Shown here piece by piece: positions 51,246 through 57,938 of a stretch of DNA of 64,000 nucleotides. Position numbers and translations under genes: made by a program. This stretch comes from Hymenobacter coccineus (lineage in GTDB: Bacteria; Bacteroidota; Bacteroidia; Cytophagales; Hymenobacteraceae). The stretch is from positions 1 through 64,000 of the forward strand of contig NZ_MDZA01000426.1 of NCBI RefSeq assembly GCF_001816125.1. The letters run 5' to 3'. Position 1 is the stretch's first letter. Every line of letters begins with the position of its first letter. The notes beneath the pieces are model-generated. The model ran no database searches. It was not told the origin of the DNA and saw only the letters and a list, made by a program, of their open reading frames with translations.

Positions 51246-51328
51246 CAGTTATCAGTGAACAATTATGAGTGAGCAGTGAACCGTTTATTCTTGGTCACTG
51301 ATAACTACTCACTCATAACTGATAACTG
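51246..51328. repeat. Palindromic intergenic element, family F
   Basis: Arms start CAGTTATCAGTGAACAATTA on the left and CAGTTATCAGTTATGAGTGA read leftward from 51328, an inverted repeat of about 35 bp with a small offset. Between two plus-strand genes. Similar (TTATCAGTGA)-type units occur in other Hymenobacter-like intergenic spacers in my general recollection, unverified. Confidence 0.65.
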
Positions 51329-51350
51329 TTTTCCCGCGTAAGCACAGGGT

Positions 51351-52334
51351 ATGAAAATTGGGTATCCCTGCGTGAACGAGGCGATGGATTGCAGCGCCGC
51401 CAACACCTTCCGGTTGGCCTCTTATTCGGAGGAGCGTCTTGTAACGGCCGTAACCGCCAACTTGGCCTGCCTGCGCCGCCTGCTGGAGTGGAACGTGGCC
51501 CAGGGCCTGCTGTTTTTCCGCATGGGCTCGGGTATTGTGCCCTTTGGCTCGCACGAAATCAACACCTTCCCGTGGCAGCAGCACTTCGGGGCCGAGTTTA
51601 GGGCCCTGGGCGACTACATCAAGGCTCACGGCTTGCGCGTTAGCTTCCATCCCGACCAGTTTGTGGTGTTGAATTCGCCAAGCCCGGCCATTGTGCAGCG
51701 CAGCATCGAAGAGCTAATCTACCAAGGCTCAATGCTGGACCTGATGGGGCTGGACGGCACGGCGAAGCTGCAAATCCACGTGGGGGGCCTGTACGGCGAC
51801 CGGGAGCTGGCCATCAGCCGGTTTGCGGACGTGTACGCCACGCTGCCGGCCGCCGTGCGGGCCCGCGTGGTGGTGGAAAACGACGACCGCTTATTCCCGC
51901 TGCGCGACTGCCTCGACCTGCACGCCCGCACCGGCGTGCCCATCCTGTTCGACAACTTCCACCACGAATGCCTCAACCACGGCGAGCCCATGCACGAGGC
52001 CCTGCGCTTGGCCGCTGCCACTTGGCACCCCACCGCCGACGGTGTGCCGATGATGGACTACAGCTCGCAGGCCCCCGCCGAGCGCAAAGGCAAGCACACC
52101 ACGTCGATGGTCGAGGACCTGTTCCGTGGCTTCGTAGCCGAGCTGCAAGGGCTTGATTTTGATATGATGCTGGAAATTAAAGACAAAGAAGCCAGTGCGT
52201 TGCGCGCAGTGGCCATATTGCGCGAGTTGGGCTTGGCCGCCCCCGCGCCCGAGGGCCCCGTGCCACCCCTGGTTTTGCCCCCAGACCCCGGGGCCCCAAC
52301 TAAGGCCCGAGCCAAGAAGGCCGTCAAAAACTAA
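51351..52334 (+). CDS. uvsE: UV damage endonuclease
   Basis: A 327-residue UVDE-type TIM-barrel endonuclease that nicks 5' of UV photoproducts. MKIGYPCVNEAMDCSAANTFRL at the start; LLFFRMGSGIVPFGSHEIN (about 55-73), RVSFHPDQFVVLNSP (about 100), QIHVGGLYGDR, ARVVVENDDRLFPLRDCLDL, VPILFDNFHHECLN and DVDYSS-like MMDYSSQ carry the metal ligands. A C-terminal Pro/Lys-rich tail extends it. Fits a light-exposed organism. Confidence 0.93.
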   Translation: MKIGYPCVNEAMDCSAANTFRLASYSEERLVTAVTANLACLRRLLEWNVAQGLLFFRMGSGIVPFGSHEINTFPWQQHFGAEFRALGDYIKAHGLRVSFHPDQFVVLNSPSPAIVQRSIEELIYQGSMLDLMGLDGTAKLQIHVGGLYGDRELAISRFADVYATLPAAVRARVVVENDDRLFPLRDCLDLHARTGVPILFDNFHHECLNHGEPMHEALRLAAATWHPTADGVPMMDYSSQAPAERKGKHTTSMVEDLFRGFVAELQGLDFDMMLEIKDKEASALRAVAILRELGLAAPAPEGPVPPLVLPPDPGAPTKARAKKAVKN

Positions 52335-52411
52335 CTACCGCCGCCCGCAAACCCGGGGCCCCAAATTTTATTTCTCCCACCGAATCTCCACCCTCAATTT
52401 TACTCAACACC

Positions 52412-52765
52412 ATGCCTTTCGACCACCTGCACGCCACCGTTAGCGCCCTCAAGAATGGCCTCACCAGCCTCCCCTTGGGCTCGGCAATGGACAACACTGA
52501 AACCTGGCAGCAGCAGTTTCTGCAAAGCGGCCAGCCCGGCCTGCAAGACATTGCCCGTGAAATCGGCAACCTCCAGTCGCTGCTCTCCAGCGGGGCCCTC
52601 GACGGTGCCGCCCTCGCCGCCTCGCTGAGCATGCTCGGCGACCAAACCGGCGAAGCCGCCGCCCAAGCCCCCGACGAGCTTAAGAAACCCCTCACCGAGC
52701 TCGCCGACCTGCTGCGCCGCCACGGCGGCGACCTGGCCGCCCACAAAGAGGGCCCCAGCAAATAG
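52412..52765 (+). CDS. Small helical hypothetical protein
   Basis: A 117-residue soluble protein, all helical by appearance: WQQQFLQSGQPGLQDIAREIGNLQSLLSSG (about 32-62), then LAASLSMLGDQTGEAAAQAPDELKKPLTELADLLRRHGGDLAAH. No Cys, no signal peptide. Followed by a terminator. I do not recognise it. Confidence 0.6.
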   Translation: MPFDHLHATVSALKNGLTSLPLGSAMDNTETWQQQFLQSGQPGLQDIAREIGNLQSLLSSGALDGAALAASLSMLGDQTGEAAAQAPDELKKPLTELADLLRRHGGDLAAHKEGPSK

Positions 52766-52786
52766 CCACCGCTTGCTCTCAATCGC

Positions 52787-52821
52787 AAAAAGCCCCGCTG
52801 ATGCACTCAGCGGGGGTTTTT
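52787..52821 (+). terminator. Bidirectional intrinsic terminator
   Basis: A5 then CCCCGCTGA / TCAGCGGGG with loop TGCAC and T5, between convergent genes. Confidence 0.8.
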
Positions 52822-52839
52822 GCGTTCGATCTGGGGCCC

Positions 52840-53220
52840 CTAGTAGGGCGTTTTGCTGCTGCGGCTGCGGTTGTTGCGGCTCGGCACGATGTCGGTCGAT
52901 TCGCGCCGCGGCTGCTGCCGGATGATGGGCTGCTCGCGCACGTCGGGCACCGCCGCGGGCGAGCCCGCGGGCGTAGCGGCCGGCCCAAAGCCCGATTCCG
53001 GGTCGAGGCGCGAGGGCTGGGCGTCGAGGCTCGTGGTGGCGCGCTGCACCTCGGCGGGGCCCTGGATGGTGCTGTGGTTGAGGCCCGGGTTGAGGGGCGG
53101 CACTACGGTTTGGCCTTGGGCCCCGCCCCGCACCGGCGCCGAGGGGTCGAAGGGCACTGTTTGGGCCCGGGCAGCCGCTCCCAGCAGGAGCAGCCCCATC
53201 AAAAAGAAGAAGTTTTTCAT
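52840..53220 (-). CDS. Secreted hypothetical protein
   Basis: A 126-residue protein. Signal peptide MKNFFFLMGLLLLGAAARA (cleavage ARA-Q). The mature part is disordered-looking, rich in Pro, Gln, Ser and Arg (VPPLNPGLNHSTIQGPAEV; IIRQQPRRESTDIVPSRNNRSRSSK). No family recognised. Confidence 0.65.
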   Translation of the reverse strand: MKNFFFLMGLLLLGAAARAQTVPFDPSAPVRGGAQGQTVVPPLNPGLNHSTIQGPAEVQRATTSLDAQPSRLDPESGFGPAATPAGSPAAVPDVREQPIIRQQPRRESTDIVPSRNNRSRSSKTPY

Positions 53221-53254
53221 GTCAATTGGAAGGCTTAAAATAGGTAAAGCAAAA

Positions 53255-53287
53255 ACGACGGCTGTCTCTAAGCGAAACAGCCGTCGT
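53255..53287. terminator. Hairpin terminator
   Basis: A perfect 11-bp stem ACGACGGCTGT / ACAGCCGTCGT with an 11-base loop. It lies after the stop of the gene at 53325 and before the start of that at 52840, both leftward; an A-run on the left gives T's on the minus strand. Confidence 0.7.
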
Positions 53288-53324
53288 CTTAACTACTCAG
53301 TGTGGCCTGGGGCCGCAACTGTGC

Positions 53325-53714
53325 TTAGTTCATCGGCGCAGTGGTGGTCTTCATTTTGCCTTTGCCTTTGCGCGTCGACCTCTTCATTTTTTTGTCCGAC
53401 ATCGTGCCGTTGTTCATCGTACCATCGCTCATGGTGCCGGTGCCCATTGTGCCCGTACCCGTAGTGGTGCCGTTCATCGTGCCCGTACCCGTAGTGGTTC
53501 CGTTCATCGTGCCGTTGCCCATGGTACCGGTGGTCGTGCCGGTGCCCATCGTGCCCGTAGCGGGCGTCTGCATGGGGGCAGTGGTAGTGGTCGTCGTACC
53601 GGGCGTGGTGTTCATGGTGCCGGGCATGGTGGTGGTCGGCGTCGTCTGAGCCATTGATACGCTCGTTACACCGACAGTCAACAAAGCAGCGAGGAAGATT
53701 TTGGAGGTTTTCAT
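53325..53714 (-). CDS. Secreted Thr/Gly/Met-rich low-complexity protein
   Basis: A 129-residue protein. Signal peptide MKTSKIFLAALLTVGVTSVSMA. The mature region is built of TMNGT/GTMGTGT-type units (see the 30-bp tandem repeat at 53449) with a Lys/Arg-rich C-terminus (SDKKMKRSTRKGKGKMK). No homology claimed. Together with the Thr/Ser-rich lipoprotein at 49765 and the disordered gene at 52840 it forms a cluster of low-complexity exported proteins. Confidence 0.65.
   Translation of the reverse strand: MKTSKIFLAALLTVGVTSVSMAQTTPTTTMPGTMNTTPGTTTTTTAPMQTPATGTMGTGTTTGTMGNGTMNGTTTGTGTMNGTTTGTGTMGTGTMSDGTMNNGTMSDKKMKRSTRKGKGKMKTTTAPMN
53449..53508. repeat. Two tandem 30-bp repeats inside the Thr/Gly-rich gene
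   Basis: Units 53449-53478 and 53479-53508 start GTGCCCGTACCCGTAGTGGT and differ by one base, encoding two copies of a 10-residue unit (GTMNGTTTGT). A site where copy number could change. Confidence 0.7.
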
Positions 53715-54292
53715 GGTAAGTTATTTTAAAGTAAGAAAAGCAGGAAATTCAAAGACTGACAACCCAAGCAATTTTGCTGAGGCCCCATCTATACGGAGCG
53801 CATTAGGAAGGGTTATAATTTTTCTAATTATAATATTATGGCATGACCAATAATACCTGGCGGCTAAATGCGTAAAAACCACGCTGCCCGTTTATAAACT
53901 CAACGTTAGAAGGTTCATATGTGCACTCCATTATTTGAATAACTCGAAAATCCTTTATAGGGCATTCCAGTCAGCAGTTGCAAGCATATCGCTGTCGAAA
54001 ATATAATTGCACTAATCATTTTCCCATCCTGTTTTATACCAATTAGTTGGCTACCATTTTTAACTATTTTAGTTCCCCTACGCAGCAATCAATGTCACAA
54101 GCTGCGTGCTTTTCGCAATTATTTCCAGTAAAAAATTATTCGCTCGCAGCTTACAGCTGGTTTGGCTCAATCAAACCCAGTAAAAAACAGCATTCCTTTT
54201 ATCTAATTATCAAAAATGGTATTTTTGATAATTAGATAAAAGGAATATTTTTGATTTCTGATTTGCTCCTCATCCCAGTAACAGCAAGCCCT
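53715..54292. other. AT-rich gene-free island
   Basis: 578 bp with a markedly lower GC content than anything around, containing many A/T runs, a small TTATAA..TTATAA palindrome at about 53812-53832, and the 26-bp hairpin at 54192. A 62-codon plus-strand frame (54047-54235) runs through it but its composition and the hairpin inside argue against coding. No integrase, tRNA or att-like duplication seen. Confidence 0.55.
54192..54246. repeat. Perfect 26-bp hairpin, AT-rich
   Basis: The left arm starts ATTCCTTTTATCTAATTATC and continues AAAAAT; loop GGT; the right arm is its exact reverse complement. 55 bases in all, ending 46 bases before the ATG at 54293. An RNA hairpin, a cruciform or the footprint of a mobile or integrating element are all possible. 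Confidence 0.9.
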
Positions 54293-54622
54293 ATGAAATC
54301 TGCTTTCCGTCCGCAAATCATTATTTTCCTATCCGCATTGGGGGCCCTGTTTAGCAACGCGGTTTCCGCTGCTACTCCCCCGGCCGCTGTACGCGCGGCC
54401 TATACCCTCACCGCATTCGACGAAAGAAAAGCCGACGGCAAAGCGTACCGGATTTCGGTATTGCGTGCGCCCGATGGCACCGAGCTAATCGCCCAGCAAG
54501 TGCAAGCCGCCCAGAATGCCGCCGTGGCTAACCCTGCGGCCGCCCGCTACTTCGAGGGCTACGTGGCAGGCCTGGAACCCAACCGCGAGTTGACTTCCGT
54601 CACCACTGCCCGTGCTAAGTAG
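54293..54622 (+). CDS. Small secreted hypothetical protein
   Basis: A 109-residue protein. Signal peptide MKSAFRPQIIIFLSALGALFSNAVSA (about 26 residues). Mature part AAYTLTAFDERKADGKAYRISVLRAPDGTELIAQQVQAAQNAAVAN..YFEGYVAGLEPN, mixed strand/helix. No family recognised. The gene's leader lies on the 26-bp hairpin; no clear terminator follows. Confidence 0.6.
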   Translation: MKSAFRPQIIIFLSALGALFSNAVSAATPPAAVRAAYTLTAFDERKADGKAYRISVLRAPDGTELIAQQVQAAQNAAVANPAAARYFEGYVAGLEPNRELTSVTTARAK

Positions 54623-54757
54623 CCCGGCAGCTCCCCGTTAGGAAAATCCGGATGATTCGCCCACGGGGTTTGCCTGTGGCCCATAGCTTAAACCAGTTTT
54701 AGGGGCCCGGCACACTTGCTTACGCGCTGCTTTTAAGCAGTGCGTCGGCAAGTGCGC

Positions 54758-55084
54758 TTAGTTACTGCCCGTCTTCAACCCATTATTTAAGGCCCGCTTC
54801 ACAGTTGGGGGCCCCACGAAGGGCACGTTTTTTACGGCTGGGATAGCAGCCGAGTCCACTGCGGCGGCCGCTTCGGCGGTCGGGTTGAGCGACACCGGTT
54901 GGGTTTGGGCCGGGGCATTCAGGGCCGAATCGCTGGGCCGGGGCCCCGAGGCCGTGCCGGGCACGCCGCTGGGCAACGCGGCGGGCACCTCGGTGGTGGG
55001 TTGGCGCGCGGGCTCGTTGCACGCAGCCAGAAGCAAGCTGACACCGGCCAAAAGCCCAACCGTTGTTGACCGTATTTTTTTCAT
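54758..55084 (-). CDS. Small Ala/Pro-rich lipoprotein
   Basis: A 108-residue protein. Lipobox LLAAC (Cys22) in MKKIRSTTVGLLAGVSLLLAAC. The mature part is Pro/Ala/Ser-rich and probably unfolded (PTTEVPAALPSGVPGTASGP). ATG at 55082-55084; an upstream ATG at 55126 would precede the signal peptide with 14 odd residues. No function assignable. An imperfect hairpin (CTGCTTTTAAGCAG core, about 54712-54755) lies at its 3' end. Confidence 0.65.
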   Translation of the reverse strand: MKKIRSTTVGLLAGVSLLLAACNEPARQPTTEVPAALPSGVPGTASGPRPSDSALNAPAQTQPVSLNPTAEAAAAVDSAAIPAVKNVPFVGPPTVKRALNNGLKTGSN

Positions 55085-55156
55085 GGCGAGCAGCAGATTT
55101 GTTAATTTCTCCTGAAACGCACTCATTAGCCACGGGTTGGCATTTCGCTAAAAAAC

Positions 55157-55190
55157 AAAAACCTCACCCCTAAGTAGGAGTGAGGTTTTT
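55157..55190 (-). terminator. Terminator of ssrA
   Basis: Stem AAAAACCTCAC / GTGAGGTTTTT (55157-55167, 55180-55190) directly after the tmRNA 3' end, with T's on the minus strand. Confidence 0.8.
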
Positions 55191-55192
55191 TG

Positions 55193-55562
55193 TGGAGCTG
55201 CAGGGATTCGAACCCTGGTCCAGACAAGGAGACCAACGTGCTTTCTACGTGCGTATCTATGCTTAGATTTTCGAAGGATTTCAGGCGCACATCAGGCCCT
55301 TGAAATCCCCTTAGCTGCAGTTGGGTTTCGCCCCCGAATCACAGCTCTTCGGAGGCTAGTTTCTACTTACGACGCGCCGAACTCCCAGGTGTAAAAACTT
55401 ACCCAAGCGGCACGATGGCATTACCTAATTCTGAACTAGGCAGCCATGGCGTACGAATAGTCGCCAGTTGTTGTTTGAGCGATTTTTTTTACGGGAGAGC
55501 TTCGTTCAACTCCCGGCACGCTTACCCGCGATATGCGCAAGCTGTCAATTCCGGTCAGCCCC
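55193..55562 (-). ncRNA. ssrA: Transfer-messenger RNA (tmRNA)
   Basis: A 370-nt tmRNA that rescues stalled ribosomes and tags their products. Acceptor GGGGCTG (55562-55556) pairs with CAGCTCC (55200-55194), including the G3-U70 pair needed for alanylation. The T-arm GGTTCGAATCC loop is near the 3' end. CCA is not encoded. The reading segment 55480-55436 gives AQTTTGDYSYAMAA then TAG, ending in the AA degradation signal. It overlaps none of the coding calls; the dnaX frame extending into it is spurious. Its own terminator follows. Confidence 0.93.
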
Positions 55563-55727
55563 AAATGTTAGAAGAACGAGTTTCCGTTGCGCAGCTCGAG
55601 CGAGCTGTCTGGCGGGCCACAAAGGTACGTGGGATTGGCTAAACGCCGACAGTAGCGGAAAGGTTTCGTGGGGCCCCGGGCCGGCTGGGAGCCCCGCCGC
55701 GGGCTTTCAAGCGCCCTGTTTTCGGGG

Positions 55728-55735
55728 TAACTTTG
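55728..55735 (+). promoter_or_regulatory. -7 box TAACTTTG for dnaX
   Basis: An exact TAnnTTTG, 12 bases before the dnaX ATG, so any leader would be only a few bases. Confidence 0.5.
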
Positions 55736-55746
55736 TAGGAAGTCTT

Positions 55747-56898
55747 ATGGAGAATTTTGTCGTTTCGGCCCGGAAGTACCGTCCCGCCACCTTCCGCAGC
55801 GTGGTGGGGCAGCAGCACGTCACCACCACGCTGCAAAACGCTATTCAGAGCCAGCACCTGGCCCAGGCATTCCTGTTTTGCGGGCCCCGCGGGGTAGGCA
55901 AAACCACCTGCGCCCGCATCCTGGCCAAAACCATTAACTGCACCAACCTCACGCCCGAAACCGAGGCCTGCGGGGTCTGCGCCTCGTGCGTGGCCTTCCA
56001 GGAAAACGCCTCGTTCAACGTGCACGAGCTAGACGCCGCGTCCAACAACTCAGTCGAAGACATTCGCTCGCTGGTGGAGCAGGTGCGCTACCCCCCGCAG
56101 GCCGGCAGCAAGTACAAGGTGTACATCATCGACGAAGTGCACATGCTGTCCAATCAGGCATTTAACGCCTTTTTGAAGACGTTGGAAGAACCGCCGTCCT
56201 ACGCCATTTTCATACTGGCCACCACCGAGCGCCACAAAATCATCCCCACGATTTTGTCGCGCTGCCAGATTTTCGACTTCAGCCGCATCCGCGTCGACGA
56301 CATGCGCCAGCACCTGCGCTACGTGGCCACCCAGGAAGGCGTGGGGGCCGAGGACGACGCCCTGCACCTGCTGGCCCAGAAGGCCGACGGGGGCCTGCGC
56401 GACGCCCTGTCGATGTTCGATCAGATGGTGACCTTTGCCGGCAACAACCTGACGTACAAAGACGTGGTGCAAAACCTCCACGTGCTCGACTACGACTACT
56501 ACTTCCGGCTGGTGGATGGGCTGCTGCAAGAAAACCTCTCGGCCGCGCTGCTCTTGCTGGATGAGGTGATGCAGCAAGGCTTTGACCTGCACAACTTTGT
56601 GGTGGGCACGGCCGAGCACCTGCGCGGCCTGCTGGTCTGCAAAGACGCCGTGACGGTGCAACTGCTGGAGGTGTCGGACGGCATCAAGAAGCAGTACGTG
56701 GCGCAGGCGCAGGCCGCGCCCCTGGCCTTCGTGCTCTCGGCCCTGAACCTGGTGAGCCAGTGCGACCGCGAGTTCAAACAGGCCAAAAACCAGCGCCTGC
56801 ACGTCGAGCTCACGCTCATGAAGCTGGCCTACCTCAACGGAGCCGTGCAATTTGTACGCGATGTGAACGGCCCTGAAGCCGCTAAAAAAAAAAACTAG
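55747..56898 (+). CDS. dnaX: DNA polymerase III subunit gamma (clamp loader), tau by slippage
   Basis: A 383-residue clamp-loader ATPase: VSARKYRPATF start, P-loop FCGPRGVGKTTCARI (about 45), zinc Cys cluster CTNLTPETEACGVCASC (about 63-80), DExx-like IIDEVHM (about 125), SRC motif ILSRCQIFDFSRI, sensor 2 (GLRDALSMFDQM). Frame 0 ends at TAG 56896-56898 right after 11 A's (56884-56894). Skipping one A continues as the tau tail (57754). ATG 55747 (MENFVVSARKY) is chosen; upstream overlaps tmRNA. Confidence 0.92.
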   Translation: MENFVVSARKYRPATFRSVVGQQHVTTTLQNAIQSQHLAQAFLFCGPRGVGKTTCARILAKTINCTNLTPETEACGVCASCVAFQENASFNVHELDAASNNSVEDIRSLVEQVRYPPQAGSKYKVYIIDEVHMLSNQAFNAFLKTLEEPPSYAIFILATTERHKIIPTILSRCQIFDFSRIRVDDMRQHLRYVATQEGVGAEDDALHLLAQKADGGLRDALSMFDQMVTFAGNNLTYKDVVQNLHVLDYDYYFRLVDGLLQENLSAALLLLDEVMQQGFDLHNFVVGTAEHLRGLLVCKDAVTVQLLEVSDGIKKQYVAQAQAAPLAFVLSALNLVSQCDREFKQAKNQRLHVELTLMKLAYLNGAVQFVRDVNGPEAAKKKN

Positions 56899-57754
56899 CA
56901 GCTTAGACGAGGGCCCCGCGCCGGCCGTTGCCGAAGCCCCAACACCCATTCGGGCGGTGCCCGCGCCGCTGCCAGGGCCCCCACCGGTAGCTGCCGCGCC
57001 CGCCCCTACCCCACCGCAGCCAGCGCCTGCGCAAGTGCCCGCGCGGCCCCCGTGGTATCGGCCCCCGCGCCGGCCGATGGGCCCCGAGCCGCTGCCCGTG
57101 GAAAACGGCGTGGACGAGCTACACGATACCCCCAGCATTGAGGCCGAGCCGGAGCTGGCCGTGGCCGAGCGCCACCAGGTGCGCGACACGTTCCCGCACG
57201 TGGAAGTAGGCGTGCCGAGTATGGAAGGCCTGGAACCCGAGCCGCGCCCGGCCCCACCGTCGCTCCTCAACCTGGGGGCCGGCGCGGGTAGCAAGCTGCC
57301 CAGCCTCAAGGATTTTAGCACCCGGCCCGCGGCGGCCAAGGCGGGCCCCGCGCTGGCTGACCCGCTGCCTAGCTCGGGCCCCGTGGCCCCCGTTGATGAT
57401 GCGCTGCTCCAGCGCGTGTGGCGCGAAATGGCCGAGGAGCGCCGCGCCCAGGAGCGCATGAGCGAGTACACGCTGCTCAACCGCGCCGTGGCCGCCGGGC
57501 CCGACCACCGCATCGAGTTGACCGTGGACAACCCGGTGCAGGAAGACCAATTCAACGAGATGCGGACCGAGTTTTTGGTAGAGCTGCGCCGGCGCACCGG
57601 CCACCCCCGCCTCAACGTGGTGCCGGTGGTGGCGCAGGCGGCTCCGACCGCCCGAAAATTGTACACGGCCACCGACAAATTCGAGTACCTGGCCGAACGG
57701 TTTCCTGCTTTGCGCGAGGCCAAGCAGCGCCTGGGACTAGAGGCTGACTTCTAG
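56884..57754 (+). CDS. dnaX: tau-specific C-terminal region of dnaX in the +1 frame
   Basis: About 287 codons in frame +1 relative to the gamma stop, with no ATG of its own at the junction: TSSLDEGPAPAVAEAPTPIRA.. then a Pro/Ala-rich linker (APAPTPPQPAPAQVPARPPWYRPPRRP), and a C-terminal domain from about 57380 with DDALLQRVWREMAEERRAQERMSEY, HRIELTVDNPVQEDQFNEMR and ending KFEYLAERFPALREAKQRLGLEADF. Linker plus alpha/DnaB-binding-like tail is the tau layout. Needs a one-base shift at the A11 run (slippage), or the run is miscounted. Confidence 0.75.
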
Positions 57755-57890
57755 CGGGTTGGACTGGCTAAGAAGCTGGGCTTAAGGAATGGAGCAGCCG
57801 GCGCGCAGCGCGCAGCTTGGGGCCCTGGGTGGCGCGTAGTATCCTGGGTTTCTCCTATAAAAACCGTTTTTTATTCCCCTATCAGCCAGC

Positions 57891-57898
57891 TACCTTTG
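57891..57898 (+). promoter_or_regulatory. -7 box TACCTTTG for the M16 peptidase
   Basis: An exact TAnnTTTG 41 bases before the GTG at 57939. A T-rich stretch (57867-57872) stands at about the -33 position. Confidence 0.5.
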
Positions 57899-57938
57899 TT
57901 TTTTCGTCCAGCTATTACCTTCCCGCACGCCCGATTTC

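Noticed and set aside
53341-53649. A Val/Pro-rich plus-strand frame opposite the Thr/Gly-rich gene
   Set aside because: Antisense of a repeat-coding gene; the minus-strand frame has a signal peptide.
54047-54235. A 62-codon plus-strand frame in the AT-rich island
   Set aside because: It overlaps the left arm of a 26-bp hairpin and has no signal or motif; AT-rich random openness.
55468-55746. N-terminal extension of DnaX
   Set aside because: Lies in tmRNA and has no family homology; ATG 55747 begins the conserved protein.
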